Shown here piece after piece: positions 21,868 to 34,100 of a DNA stretch of 64,000 nucleotides. The position numbers and the translations under genes were made by a program. Below the pieces are notes generated by a model. That model did not search any database, was not told where the DNA came from, and was given only the letters and a program-made list of their open reading frames with translations. The DNA lies in NCBI RefSeq assembly GCF_018446385.1, contig NC_055989.1, positions 130,103,004-130,167,003 on the forward strand, read 5' to 3'. The DNA comes from Zingiber officinale (lineage: Eukaryota; Streptophyta; Magnoliopsida; Zingiberales; Zingiberaceae). Each line of letters starts with the position of its first letter. Position 1 is the first letter of the stretch.

Positions 21868-24018
21868 AAAAGGCCCTTAAAAATTTAGAGAAGTCAACTC
21901 TAGGGCCTAAGGGTCAAAAGTCCCAGGACAAGAAAGGTTTGGGTCACAAATCTAAGTCCCAAGTGGTCAAGCCCACTTACCACAATGTTCCATTCGATTA
22001 TGGAACAAAACCTAGGGCTAGGAAGACCATTACCAAGGTTACAAGGGGAGTCACCCCTAGAGTTGATCTTGATGAGTCCCAAATGACCAAGACTTCAAAG
22101 CCTAGGAGGGTCATTAGGAGGGTTGCTAGGGAAGTCATCCCTAGTGAATATTTAGTGAACCCAATGAGCTCACATAGATATTGGGTTCCTAGGAGCATCT
22201 TCTCTATCCCATAGATGGGTTAGAGAGTGTCAACTCCAATTAGAAGGGTAGTTAACCCAACTTTGAGGAAATTGACACTCAAGGAGCATTTTCAAGGTTT
22301 TGATAACCTTTGAAAATGAAAAAGAATTATTATTTACTCCTTGAAGAGTAAATTGTGCCATATTTGAAAAATATCGATTTTAATCTTATTTGGCACAATT
22401 TAAGAAAACCTAGAGAAATACCATAATTGGGATTTTGGTTTTCTCTTAGGGATATATGGGCAATCTAGGGTTAGATTTTAAGTTAGCTAAGGCTAAGGAT
22501 ACTTAGATAGGGAATTTAGGTATTTTATTTGTGCTAACTTGCCATGATTGGTTGCCATATGCCATGCCATGACATCATATTTATTTTATTATCATTTGAA
22601 ATGTCATGATAATGCTTAGGCTAGTTTATATGTCATGCTTTATTTAAGTTTTCAAACTTTATGCCATGACATCATGACATTGGCACATGTTTTTACTTAT
22701 GATATCATTATATGTCATGTCATCATCTCTTGCATTATAATCAATAAAATTGATTTGAGGACAAACATATAATTTGATATTGAGATCAAATTGGTGTTTA
22801 GAAAATGCATGAGAACTTAGCCTAAGTTGACCTTAACCCATATCTCACATCGAATTGACTTGAATGTGGTTTGATACACCTTAGATGTGTGTGAGATATT
22901 AGGATCATGAGTTAGGATCAAGGTGCATTGTCCTTGTACCTAAATGACCCTAATTCAAGAAATTAAGGATCATAGGGAAAGCTTGTGTACAAGTCATGTA
23001 CATCTAGCCCTAAGATTATGGTCCTAAATTCAAATGGTTTTAAAAGCATTTTAAAATTGATTTGAAAAACCTTGATGAAACTTTCCTAGTGATAGCATTC
23101 ATCATTGAACATTGTGATACAAAGTTAGAGTTAAACTTGAACTATTTCAAAGTTTTCGAACTTTGTATCAAGATTTGAAAATGGAAGTTATTTTCAAAGA
23201 AAACTATTTTTCCTTGATAGTGTATGATATGAGGAATGTATCCTCAAAATTTTACAATTTTTGAAATTTTCTGTGATTTTCTAGAGGTTTCTGAATTTCG
23301 GGAGAAGAAATCAGAAATCTGATATCAGACTTGTGGACCGATCAGGAGGTTGCCTGATCGGTCCAGGGGACCGATCCAGGGAATCCCTGATCGGTTTGGT
23401 GACCGATCAGGGCGTGCCAAATGCTGATTTTTCGACTGTTTTGTCTGAAATTTCAGCTGGGAGTTGGTGTTTTGGATTTCTAAAGGGTTGAAACTCACCA
23501 AGACATTGTTGGTGCAATGGTCAAGGGGGAGTTAACCTTTAGGGGGAGTTTTACCTATTAGTCAAGGGGGAGTTGACTTTGAGAGGGAGTTTTTTACTCC
23601 TTAAAGACTTTTGAGGATTAGTGACATAGGATTGTCACTAAGTTGATTGTTGAGTTTAGTATCGAGGGGGAAATTAAGAGTTTCAATGAAAGGTATGGGA
23701 CTTTCATTAGGAGGAAACTCTTGACCTTGATTCTCTCTTTTTGATGTGTGTCAAAAAGGGGAGAGTGTTCATTGGAGAATTATTGGAGAACCCAAGTTAG
23801 GTTATCGGGTTAACCTAAGCTAGGGGAAGAATGTCAAGGAATGTTCGAGGAAGAACATTGGAATTCTTTTTGATGTGTGTCAAAAAGGGAGAGAATTATT
23901 GGAGAACCCAAGTTAGGTTATCGGGTTAACCTAAGGGGAGAATGTCCAGAGAATGTTCAAGGAAAGAACATTGGACATTGGAAGATGCCTAACTTGATTA
24001 TGGGTTTTGTCAAACATC
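21868..24018 (+). other. Non-coding interior of the inner element
   Basis: About 2.1 kb without pol domains. It begins with a residual Gag-like frame (21939-22214). It then has AT-rich DNA with repeated GCCATGACATCAT-type words (22560-22730) and a cluster of GACCGATC/GATCGGTC words (23336-23405). From 23510 it is GGGGGAGTT-rich. Near its end a roughly 130-bp module starting TTGATGTGTGTCAAAAAGG is present twice (23740 and 23869), each with a polypurine tract-like core. Confidence 0.7.
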
Positions 24019-24031
24019 AAAAAGGGGGAGA
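24019..24031 (+). promoter_or_regulatory. Polypurine tract
   Basis: AAAAAGGGGGAGA ends one base before the 3' LTR (TTGTTGG...). This is the position and composition expected for the plus-strand primer. Similar purine runs at about 23752 and 23880 are older or decoy copies. Confidence 0.88.
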
Positions 24032-24032
24032 T

Positions 24033-25670
24033 TGTTGGTGCAACCTTAGGTCAAGGTTGACCTGGTTGACCCGACTCGAGGTGACTTGACTCGAGTTGTA
24101 TTTTGATGTTTGACTTGGGAAGATTGTCGGTGCAACCTTAGGTCAAAGTTGACCTAGTTGTGTTGCATGTTGATGTTTGACACTCGTGAGAGAGTTCTAT
24201 TTTTGATGTGAGACAAGAATAGATGTTTGGGAGATTATTGGTGCAACCGTAGGTCAAGGTTGACCTGGTTGACCTGATTCGGGAAAAAGTCCAAGTATGG
24301 AGACTTGGCACGGAGAAGTCCAAGCAGGGAGCTTGGCACGAGGAAAAGACCTAACTGGGATGTTAGGCAGTGTGGAAAAGTCCTGGTGAGTGAAGCCAGG
24401 CAGTGGAAAGTCCTAACTGGGATGTTAGGCAGTTGGAAAGTCCTGGTGAGTGAAGTCAGGCAGTGAGAAAGTCCTAACTGGGATGTTAGGCAGTGTGGAA
24501 ATCCTGGTGAGGCCGGTGGAAAGTCCCGTGAGTGAAGCCGCAAGGAAAATCCAGATAGATCAAGGATGATCGGACATCCGTGTTGAGGAAAGTCCAAGTA
24601 GGTCAAAGGATTGGGACACTTGGCGAGGAATTCTAGCAGGTCACCGGATGCTAGGGATGAGATACCAATAGGTCGAGGTTGATCGGATATTGGTGTGGAA
24701 GGCGGGGGAATTGGTTTGGACAAAAGAGTGCTGGATCGATCGATGGATCGATCCGTCATCTGATCGTGGGGACCGATCAAGGAAGTCTGATCGGTCCCGG
24801 ACCGATCAGAGGTCGATCAGTGAGAACAGAGAGGTGGAACTCCTGATCGGTCGTAGAGACCGATCAATATCATATCGGTCTCCACGATCGATCAGAGACG
24901 CAGCCACCTCTCTGTAGGAGAGGTGGGATCGGTCCGGGGACCGATCAGACTGGGGCCTGATCGGTCTCTCGGACCGATCAGGATAGCTCCAGACCGATCA
25001 GGGCGATGCCTGATCGGTCTGTTGCCTGATCGGTCTGGCCCTAGCCGTTGAGAGACAACGGCTATGCTATTTTTGGCTCCTGTGTTTCTGGCCTTTTTGC
25101 TTGCAGGTTCGCAGGTTCGCAGGTTTTATAAGGGTTCGAGTGACTCTACAGAAGAACTAACACTCTCTCTGAACCTTCTTCTTCTTTCTGCTGCTGAGCT
25201 CTGCTGAGTTCTTGAAGCGTTGAAGCTTCGCGTGAGCTTCCCTTTGGCTGGGTCACCTGCTGTTGTAGGCGCTTGGAGCTGCTGCTTCTTCCAGTCGAAG
25301 AGAAGGCAAGCAAGAGTTTTCTTACTGTTGTATTTCTTGCTGTCTTTCCTTGTATTTCTGTACTCTCCTTACTTGCTGTTGCAAGAGTGTGTTGTGACGA
25401 GGTTTCTCCACCCAGAAGGAGATTATATTAGCCGGTTCTCCGGGGACTCATCCACCGACGGATTGACTGGACTCGTCCACCTTACGGACACGCCGAGGAG
25501 TAGGAGCCCTAATCTCCGAACCTCGTTACATCCTTGTGTTAAGGTTTGGTTTTCTTCTCTTTCGTTTCTTTGTATTTTCCGCTGCGCTAACACGTTTTGT
25601 AGAAAGAAACGACGATTTGGGGTCGGCTATTCACACCCCCCTCTCTAGCCGAGTACGAACGATCCTAACA
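24033..25670 (+). repeat. 3' LTR of the inner element
   Basis: Starts TGTTGGTGCAACC and ends GATCCTAACA. It is 123 bp longer than the 5' LTR. It has an extra 95 bp at its left end (a second TGTCGGTGCAACC start at 24126), a shorter AACTGGGATG array, and a unique U3 core (24720-25130) packed with CTGATCGGTC/GACCGATCAG words. R-U5 from about 25175 is nearly identical to the 5' LTR. It is followed by TSD AATTG (25671-25675). Confidence 0.9.
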
Positions 25671-26072
25671 AATTGGATGGCTGACGTCATGGTCCATGCG
25701 CCCGGAACTACCTATATAAGCAGTCTTCCACTAGGAGCACAAGACACAACTTCTCTCTGCAACTGCTTTCGTATGCGTTGCTCCAAAGACGCTCCTGTGA
25801 CGCTATGAAGCTTCTCCGACAACCTGCGACTCAGTTTTTAATTTTCTTGTTGTCAGTAACTTTATTTTATAGTTCTTGTACTTATTGTGTAACTCTTTTG
25901 TGAATTATTAGTGGATTTCCCAAAGAAAGGACTCTCACGTACGGACCTTGGAGTAGGAGTCGACAAAGGCTTGGAACCAAATAAAACTTGGTGTGTTAAC
26001 GTTGTTTTCGTTATTATTTTCCGCTGCGTACTTTGACTCGATAACGATTTTTTAACGATCGCTATTCACCCT

Positions 26073-26092
26073 CCCCCCCCCCCCCCCCCCCC
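26073..26092 (+). repeat. Poly(C) tract of 20 C
   Basis: An uninterrupted C20 run lies about 22 bp before the right end of the outer solo LTR. Other LTRs in the window have CACCCCCCTCTCTAG at the matching place, so this is probably slippage expansion of that motif. Length may vary between reads. Confidence 0.9.
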
Positions 26093-26114
26093 TAGCGTTC
26101 TTTTCAATCCAACA

Positions 26115-26450
26115 GTGTGGACATATGAGAATGGACAAAATAAGAAATTAGAGCATTAGAGAGAGTCAGAGTTACATCTATTGAGGGAAAACTTTCAGAG
26201 ACACGTTTAAGATGGGGGCATGTACTTAGACGATCAATAAATACTCAAACTAAACGATGTAAGACTACAACAAATATACATATCAAATAAGAAAGACCAA
26301 AAAGGACTTGATTAGCAATAATAAAATAAGATAAAATTTATTTAAGTATAGATGTTGATATAGTAAGAAATAGAGCTCAATGACGTAAAAAGATACATAT
26401 AGTCAACCCCACCTCATGGATAAAGCTTGATTATTGTTGTTATTGAATAC
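26115..26450 (+). mobile_element. RTE-type LINE, 3' part
   Basis: The coding resumes exactly where 18500 stopped. The strand reads through RTE C-terminal-like words (TGGACATATGAGAATGGACA; TTAAGATGGGGGCATGTACT) to AGTCAACCCCACCTCATGG, then a GATTATTGTTGTTATTG tail. RTE elements of plants characteristically end in a short TTG/GTT microsatellite rather than poly(A). Joined over the LTR insertion the element is about 3.1 kb. Confidence 0.88.
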
Positions 26451-26560
26451 ATTTACTATCAAATAGTTCCTCATTTGCTGCATGTTTGGTGATGTGGATG
26501 TCTCCCAAATTTGAACATTTGTTCATGTTATTTTCAAATTCTTGTTCTTTTGTCTTCTAG

Positions 26561-27470
26561 TGTGAGCAGGGTGGAGACACATGGTTCATGAATTCATTCG
26601 AGCAGCCACTAGGTTTCATCCTTGCAGATAGTGGTTTTGACGGTTGGGTCGGGAATGTTCACGGCACAAGATGGAGCCAAGGTCATACCAGTTTATCTGT
26701 TCATGAGAAGGTTCGTCTCCTATTTTTCATTTTCAATAACTTAATAATACATAGTTGAAGGGGAGCATTGACGCAATGATAAAATTATTACCGTGTGACC
26801 TTGAGGTTACGGATTCGAATCGTAGAAGCAACCTCTTACAATATAAGATAAAATTACATAGAATAGACCAACCCTTCCTCGAGATCCTATATTGACAGAA
26901 GTTTTATGTATCAGACCTTGATAATATATAATTATGTTCTCTTGTACCCTTTATATGAGTATTTTGATCCAAATGTTATGTAATCCTTTGACTATTTTTC
27001 TAGGCATTTTGGGATTGGAGTTGGCAAGAATGAGTGCAGTACAAGTAGCAAACTATATATATCCTCTGTTAAAAATTCTGAAGTTTTCTACCTAGGCCAT
27101 TCATCTCATTAACCATTTACTTCCTCCAGTAGGATGTTTCAAATGTTTATTAGTCGACGAAAGAGGCAACGACTCGTAAATTGCATTGTTCTACAATTGA
27201 CAGGGAACTATTGTGGGTTTAGCTGCCTTCACGGTGCCGGATTTTGTTAAGATGGTTGAGGCTGCTGCTCTTCATTGTCCAATTTCATATTTAGATCATA
27301 TCACTTCAAGCTTTGTCCTTTGAGCAGTGTCTCGTCATCTCGATCAGGTAACCTTGTGAATCCAGAGCCTTTGAGGGAAGCATGGAATGCATTCAATTTG
27401 AACTGTTCCTTTGTTTCTACATTGTAGATGCTTCTAAGCATGGGCATTCACCAACTAAATTCCCGAAGGT
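26561..27470 (+). pseudogene. Triacylglycerol lipase-like pseudogene, 5' part
   Basis: Exon-like pieces of a plant acid (gastric-type) lipase are separated by normal splice signals. 26561-26710 reads DTWFMNSFEQPLGFILADSG and ends before GT. 27004 onward reads AFWDWSWQE, then an in-frame TGA, and after frame changes VFYLGHS (27085-27103), the nucleophile elbow. 27204-27347 reads GTIVGLAAFTVPDFVKMVE. 27429-27470 reads MLLSMGIHQLN. The family hydrolyses acylglycerols with a Ser-Asp-His triad. The first exons upstream of the LINE are missing. An Au-like SINE lies in the first visible intron. The locus continues at 42683, beyond the CACTA element. Confidence 0.85.
26757..26925 (+). mobile_element. 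Au-like SINE in a lipase intron
   Basis: GACGCAATGATAAAATTATT (A-box region), then GTGACCTTGAGGTTACGGAT and TTCGAATCGTAGAAGCAACC (B box GATTCGAATC) follow the consensus of the plant Au SINE. AATAGACCAACCCTTCCTCG matches its 3' body. Flanks (ATAATACATAGTT before, ATAATATATAATT after) may be a decayed TSD. Confidence 0.85.
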
Positions 27471-27479
27471 AGAGTTTTG

Positions 27480-27994
27480 ATTCGTCGTATTCTTTTGTGT
27501 CAAAAAACGAGTAATTTTTATTGTATCTTTTTTTTTTTTAAGTTCCTGAGGATTCTTAGTGGTTGGAACTTCCGTTATCTAATTCTGTATTTCCATCTCA
27601 ACAAATTATTTTTTTTCCTCCCAGGTTGTAATGTCTTTTTATGGGATCGCAGATATGTCTATTAGCTCACTCATTTATAAGAAATGTTGGCCACGTGTAT
27701 TGCAAACATTTGGTGGCCTCAATAACAGGTTGGCTACTTAAATTCACCAATAGGAATCACATAGAAGAAATTGGTTGTGTCAGCATATAATAAATGGAAA
27801 AGAAGAAACTAGGAAAAGTTAAATGCATGGTTATCGAGAGAAATTGTTCGAAAATGCATAAGTAGGAAGCAACAAGAAGCAGCATACAGTTTACAGTTAA
27901 TATCTTTACACACAGTTTACAGTTAATATCCTTACAATTTGTTATATCGAATATACTTATACCTAACTTTACAAAGGGTCAAACAACCCCCATG
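27480..27994. other. Lipase intron remnant up to the CACTA insertion
   Basis: AT-rich sequence. A piece at 27625-27655 (GGTTGTAATGTC...) could be a further exon trace but is too short to claim. A direct repeat CACAGTTTACAGTTAATATC occurs at about 27887 and 27911. Nothing else is recognised. Confidence 0.4.
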
Positions 27995-28169
27995 CACTAC
28001 AAAAAAACATATATTTGGGGACAAATATTTGGAACGAAAATTATTCGTCCCAAAATTGCGACAAATTTTGGGTCGAAAAAAAATTTCGACCCAAATAACC
28101 AACGAAAATTGCAACAAAAAAGTTTTGTTTCAAATTTGCAACAATAGAACATTTCGTTGCTAAATTCGT

Positions 28170-31100
28170 CGCCAAATCTGGAACGAATTCAGAATTCGTC
28201 CCAGATTTTGGGACAAATACTGGATTCGTCCCAAATTCTGGGACGAATCCAGGATTCGTCCCAAAATCTGGGACGAATCCAGGATTTGTTCCAAAAATGA
28301 CATTATTTTTAAAAAAAGACAATCAAATATCGAAGGCTTATATCTTGACCTAGAGACATCGAAATTTGATAAAACAAGTTTCTATGCATTCGTATCATTA
28401 ATTTGATCGTAAATATGTCACCATCCATATTTTTTAAATAATATTTTAAGTAATTCAAATTTATAATACCAAATTAGGTCAAATTGGAATTAAAAAATGC
28501 CAAAAATAAATATATTTGGTAATAAATATTTTTATGGATATATTTACAATTAGGACAATGATACGAACACATAGAAATTTATTTCATCAAATTCCGATGT
28601 CTCTAGGTCAAGATATAAGCTTTCGGTCTTTGATTTAATGTAATTTAAATTAAATTTAGTTTTGGGACGAATCCAGGATTCGTCCCAAAAATTTAATTAT
28701 CTTAAAAAAAAAAAAATGGGACGCCTCATATACGGACCTAGAGACATCGGAATTTAATGAAATAAATTTCTATGCGTTCATATCATTGTCCCGATCGTAA
28801 ATATATACATAAAAATATTTTTTAACAAATATATTTATTTTTGGAATTTTTAATTCTAATTTTACCTAATTTGGTATACAAAATTTAAATAAATTAAATT
28901 ATTAATTAAAAATTATGGATGGTGACATATTTATGATCAGGGCAATGATATGAAATTTATTTCATCAAATTCCGATGTCTCTAGGTCAAGATATAAGCTT
29001 TTGGTCTTTGATTTAATTTATTTTAAATTAATTTAAGTTTTGGGACGAATCCAGAGATTCGTCCCAAATATAACTAAATTTAAAAAAAAAAATATTTGTT
29101 CCTAAAAACCTAGATCTAATTTGAAATACAATTCTTTTTCCATTCTCTGGGTAAATACATTATACAAAATATTTTTTAACAAATATATTTATTTTTGGAA
29201 TTTTTAATTCTAATTTGACCTAATTTGATATGAAAAATTTAAATAAATTAAATTATTAATTAAAAATATGGATGGTGACATATTAACGATACGAACGCAT
29301 AGAAACTTGTTTCATCAAATTCCGATGTCTTTAGGTCAAGATATAAGCTTTCGGTCTTTGATTTAATTTATTTTAAATTAATTTAAGTTTTGGGACGAAT
29401 CCTGGATTCGTCCCAAAATTTGGGACGAATCCAGGAATTCGTCCCAAAGTTTGGGACGAATCTCTGGATTCGTCCCAAAATTTGGGAAGAATCCAGAGAT
29501 TCGTCCCAAAAATTTAAATATCTTTAAAAAAAAATAAAATGGGACGCCTTATATACGGACCTAGAGACATCAGAATTTGATGAAATAAATTTCTATGCGT
29601 TCGTATCATTGTCCTTATCGTAAATATATCCATAAAAATACTTTTTACCAAATATATTTATTTTTGGAATTTTTTAATTCCAATTTGACCTAATTTGGTA
29701 TTAAAAATTTGAATCACTTAAAATAATATTTAAAAAATATGGATGGTGACATATTTACGATCAAGGCAACGATACGAACGCATAGAAACTTTTTTCATCA
29801 AATTCCGATGTCTCTAGGTCCATATTTAAGTTTTCAGACACTAATTTACAACCGTTCATTGCACAACACCTTTTTAGTTAATAGCAACCTATATATGTAT
29901 TAAAAAATATCTACCTAGAGACATCGGAATTTGATGAAACAAATTTCTATGCGTTTGTATCGTTATCCTGATCGTAAATATATACATAAAATTTTTTTTT
30001 CACAAATATATTTATTTTTGGAATTTTTTTTTCCAATTTAACCTAATTTGGTATGAAAAATTTAAATAAATTAAATTATTAATTAAAAAATATGGATGGT
30101 GACATATTTACGATCAGGGCAACGATACGAACGCATAGAAACTTGTTTCATCAAATTCCGATGTCTCTAGGTCAAGATTTAAGCTTTCGGTCTTTGATTT
30201 AATTTATTTTAAATTAATTTAAGTTTTGGGACGAATCCTGGATTCGTCCCAAAATTTGGGACGAATCCAGGAATTCGTCCCAAAGTTTGGGACGAATATC
30301 TGGATTCGTCCCAAATTTTGGGACGAATCCAGAGATTCGTCCCAAAAATTTAATTATCTTAAAAAAAATAAAATAAAATGGGACGCCTCATATACGGACC
30401 TAGAGACATCGGAATTTGATGAAATAAATTTCTATGCGTTCGTATCGTTGTCCTGATCGTAAATATATCCATAAAAATATTTTTTACCAAATATATTTAT
30501 TTTTGGAATTTTTTAATTCCAATTTGACCTAATTTGGTATTAAAAATTTGAATCACTTAAAATAATATTTAAAAAATATGGATGGTGACATATTTACGAT
30601 CAAGGCAACGATACGAACGCATAGAAACTTTTTTCATCAAATTCCGATGTCTCTAGGTCCATATTTAAGTTTTCAGACACTAATTTACAACCGTTCACTG
30701 CACAACACCTTTTTAGTTAATAGCAACCTATATATGTATTAAAAAATATCTACCTAGAGACATCGGAATTTGATGAAACAAATTTCTATGCGTTTGTATC
30801 GTTGTCCTGATCATAAATATATACATAAAAAAATTTTTTCACAAATATATTTATTTTTGGAATTTTTTATTCCAATTTGACCTAATTTGGTATGAAAAAT
30901 TTAAATAAATTAAATTATTAATTAAAAAATATGGATGGTGACATATTTACGATCAGGGCAACGATACGAATGCATAGAAACTTGTTTCATCAAATTCCGA
31001 TGTCTCTAGGTCAAGATTTAAGCTTTCGGTCTTTGATTTAATTTATTTTAAATTAATTTAAGTTTTGGGACGAATCCTGGATTCGTCCCAAAATTTGGGA

Positions 31101-34100
31101 CGAATCCAGGAATTCGTCCCAAAGTTTGGGACGAATATCTGGATTCGTCCCAAATTTTGGGAAGAATCAGATTCGTCCCAAAAATTTAATTATCTTAAAA
31201 AATAAAATAAAATGGGACGCCTTATATACCTAGAGACATGAATTTGATGAAATAAATTTCTATGCGTTCGTATCGTTGTCCTGATCGTAAATATATCCAT
31301 AAAAATATTTTTTACCAAATATATTTATTTTTGGAATTTTTTAATTCCAATTTGACCTAATTTGGTATTAAAAATTTGAATCACTTAAAATAATATTTAA
31401 AAAATATGGATGGTGACATATTTACGATCAAGGCAACGATACGAACGCATAGAAACTTTTTTCATCAAATTCCGATGTCTCTAGGTCCATATTTAAGTTT
31501 TCAGACACTAATTTACAACCGTTCACTGCACAACACCTTTTTAGTTAATAGCAACCTATATATGTATTAAAAAATATCTACCTAGAGACATCGGAATTTG
31601 ATGAAACAAATTTCTATGCGTTTGTATCGTTGTCCTGATCGTAAATATATACATAAAATTTTTTTTTCACAAATATATTTATTTTTGGAATTTTTTATTC
31701 CAATTTGACCTAATTTGGTATGAAAAATTTAAATAAATTAAATTATTAATTAAAAAATATGGATGGTGACATATTTACGATCAGAGCAACGATACGAACG
31801 CATAGAAACTTGTTTCATCAAATTCCGATGTCTCTAGGTCAAGATTTAAGCTTTCGGTCTTTGATTTAATTTATTTTAAATTAATTTAAGTTTTGGGACG
31901 AATCCTGGATTCGTCCCAAAATTTGGGACGAATCCAGGAATTCGTCCCAAAGTTTGGGACGAATATCGGATTCGTCCCCAAATCTGGGAATCGAGATTCG
32001 TCCCAAAATTTAATTATCTTAAAAAATAAAATAAAATGGGACGCCTAATATGGACCTAGAGACATGAATTTGATGAAATAAATTTCTATGCGTTCATATC
32101 GTTGTCGATCAAATATATCCATAAAAATATTTTTACCAAATATATTTATTTTGGAATTTTTTAATTCCAATTTGACCTAATTTGGTATTAAAAATTTGAA
32201 TCACTTAAAATAATATTTAAAAAATATGGATGGTGACATATTTACGATCAAGGCAATGATACGAACGCATAGAAACTTTTTTCATCAAATTCCGATGTCT
32301 CTAGGTCCATATTTAAGTTTTCAGACACTAATTTACAACCGTTCACTGCACAACACCTTTTTAGTTAATAGCAACCTATATATGTATTAAAAAATATCTA
32401 CCTAGAGACATCGGAATTTGATGAAACAAATTTCTATGCGTTTGTATCGTTGTCCTGATCGTAAATATATACATAAAATTTTTTTTTCACAAATATATTT
32501 ATTTTTGGAATTTTTTATTCCAATTTGACCTAATTTGGTATGAAAAATTTAAATAAATTAAATTATTAATTAAAAAATATGGATGGTGACATATTTACGA
32601 TCAGGGCAACGATACGAACGCATAGAAACTTGTTTCATCAAATTCTGATGTCTCTAGGTCAAGATTTAAGCTTTCGGTCTTTGATTTAATTTATTTTAAA
32701 TTAATTTAAGTTTTGGGACGAATCCAGGAATTCGTTCCAAAATTTGGGACGAATCCAGGAATTCGTCCCAAAGTTTGGGACGAATATCTGGATTCGTCCC
32801 AAATTTTGGGACGAATCCAGAGATTCGTCCCAAAAATTTAATTATCTTAAAAAAAATAAAATAAAATGGGACGCCTCATATACGGACCTAGAGACATCGG
32901 AATTTGATGAAATAAATTTCTATGCGTTCGTATCGTTGTCCTGATCGTAAATATATCCATAAAAATATTTTTTACCAAATATATTTATTTTTGGAATTTT
33001 TTAATTCCAATTTGACCTAATTTGGTATTAAAAATTTGAATCACTTAAAATAATATTTAAAAAATATGGATGGTGACATATTTACGATCAAGGCAACGAT
33101 ACGAACGCATAGAAACTTTTTTCATCAAATTCCGATGTCTCTAGGTCCATATTTAAGTTTTCAGACACTAATTTACAACCGTTCACTGCACAACACCTTT
33201 TTAGTTAATAGCAACCTATATATGTATTAAAAAATATCTACCTAGAGACATCGGAATTTGATGAAACAAATTTCTATGCGTTTGTATCGTTGTCCTGATC
33301 GTAAATATATACATAAAATTTTTTTTTTCACAAATATATTTATTTTTGGAATTTTTTATTCCAATTTGACCTAATTTGGTATGAAAAATTTAAATAAATT
33401 AAATTATTAATTAAAAAATATGGATGGTGACATATTTACGATCAGGGCAACGATACGAACGCATAGAAACTTGTTTCATCAAATTCCGATGTCTCTAGGT
33501 CAAGATTTAAGCTTTCGGTCTTTGATTTAATTTATTTTAAATTAATTTAAGTTTTGGGACGAATCCTGGATTCGTCCCAAAATTTGGGACGAATCCAGGA
33601 ATTCGTCCCAAAGTTTGGGACGAATATCTGGATTCGTCCCAAATTTTGGGACGAATCCAGAGATTCGTCCCAAAAATTTAATTATCTTAAAAAAAATAAA
33701 ATAAAATGGGACGCCTCATATACGGACCTAGAGACATCGGAATTTGATGAAATAAATTTCTATGCGTTCGTATCATTGTCCTGATCGTAAATATATCCAT
33801 AAAAATATTTTTTACCAAATATATTTATTTTTGAAAATTTTTAATTCCAATTTGACCTAATTTGGTATTAAAAATTTGAATAAATTAAATTATTAATTAA
33901 AAATTATGGATGGTGACATATTTATGATCAGGGCAATGATACGAACGCATAGAAATTTGTTTCATCAAATTCCGATGTATCTAGGTCAAGATATAAGCTT
34001 TCGGTCTTTGATTTAATTTATTTTAAATTAATTTAAGTTTTGGGACGAATCCTGGATTCGTCCCAAAGTTTGGGACGAATCTTGGATTCGTCCCAAAATT

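Larger units (their letters stand above)
19187..25670 (+). mobile_element. Inner gag-only LTR retrotransposon (TR-GAG type), complete with TSD
   Basis: Two LTRs (19187-20701, 24033-25670) flank a 3.3-kb interior with a primer-binding site, one gag gene and a polypurine tract. TSD AATTG is at 19182-19186 and 25671-25675, inside the outer solo LTR. No protease, integrase, reverse transcriptase or RNase H can be found in any frame between gag and the PPT, so mobility would depend on another copia element. R-U5 of the two LTRs (about 495 bp each) differ at very few bases (I see one substitution), which suggests a recent insertion. The U3 cores differ strongly. Confidence 0.92.
18501..26114 (+). 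mobile_element. Outer solo LTR (split 18501-19186 and 25676-26114), host of a second element
   Basis: The insertion starts TGTTGG and ends CCAACA (TG...CA) and has a 5-bp TSD. Without the inner element it is only about 1.1 kb, with no primer site, gag or pol, so it is a solo LTR. The left part contains five degenerate 45-50-bp repeats (GGTCGACGGGCTGACCGGAT type, 18610-18810) and GC-rich GCGCCCGGA motifs (19076-19140). The right part has TATATAAGC at about 25711, a possible TATA box. It then runs through GTCGACAAAGG/TTTTCCGCTGCG-type R-U5 sequence to a C20 tract. Strand is inferred from TATA and end order. Confidence 0.88.

Noticed and set aside
20251-25648. Two nearly identical 142-codon frames (20251-20679 and 25220-25648)
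   Set aside because: They lie in R-U5 of the two LTRs; the similarity is due to the LTR pair, not to gene conservation.
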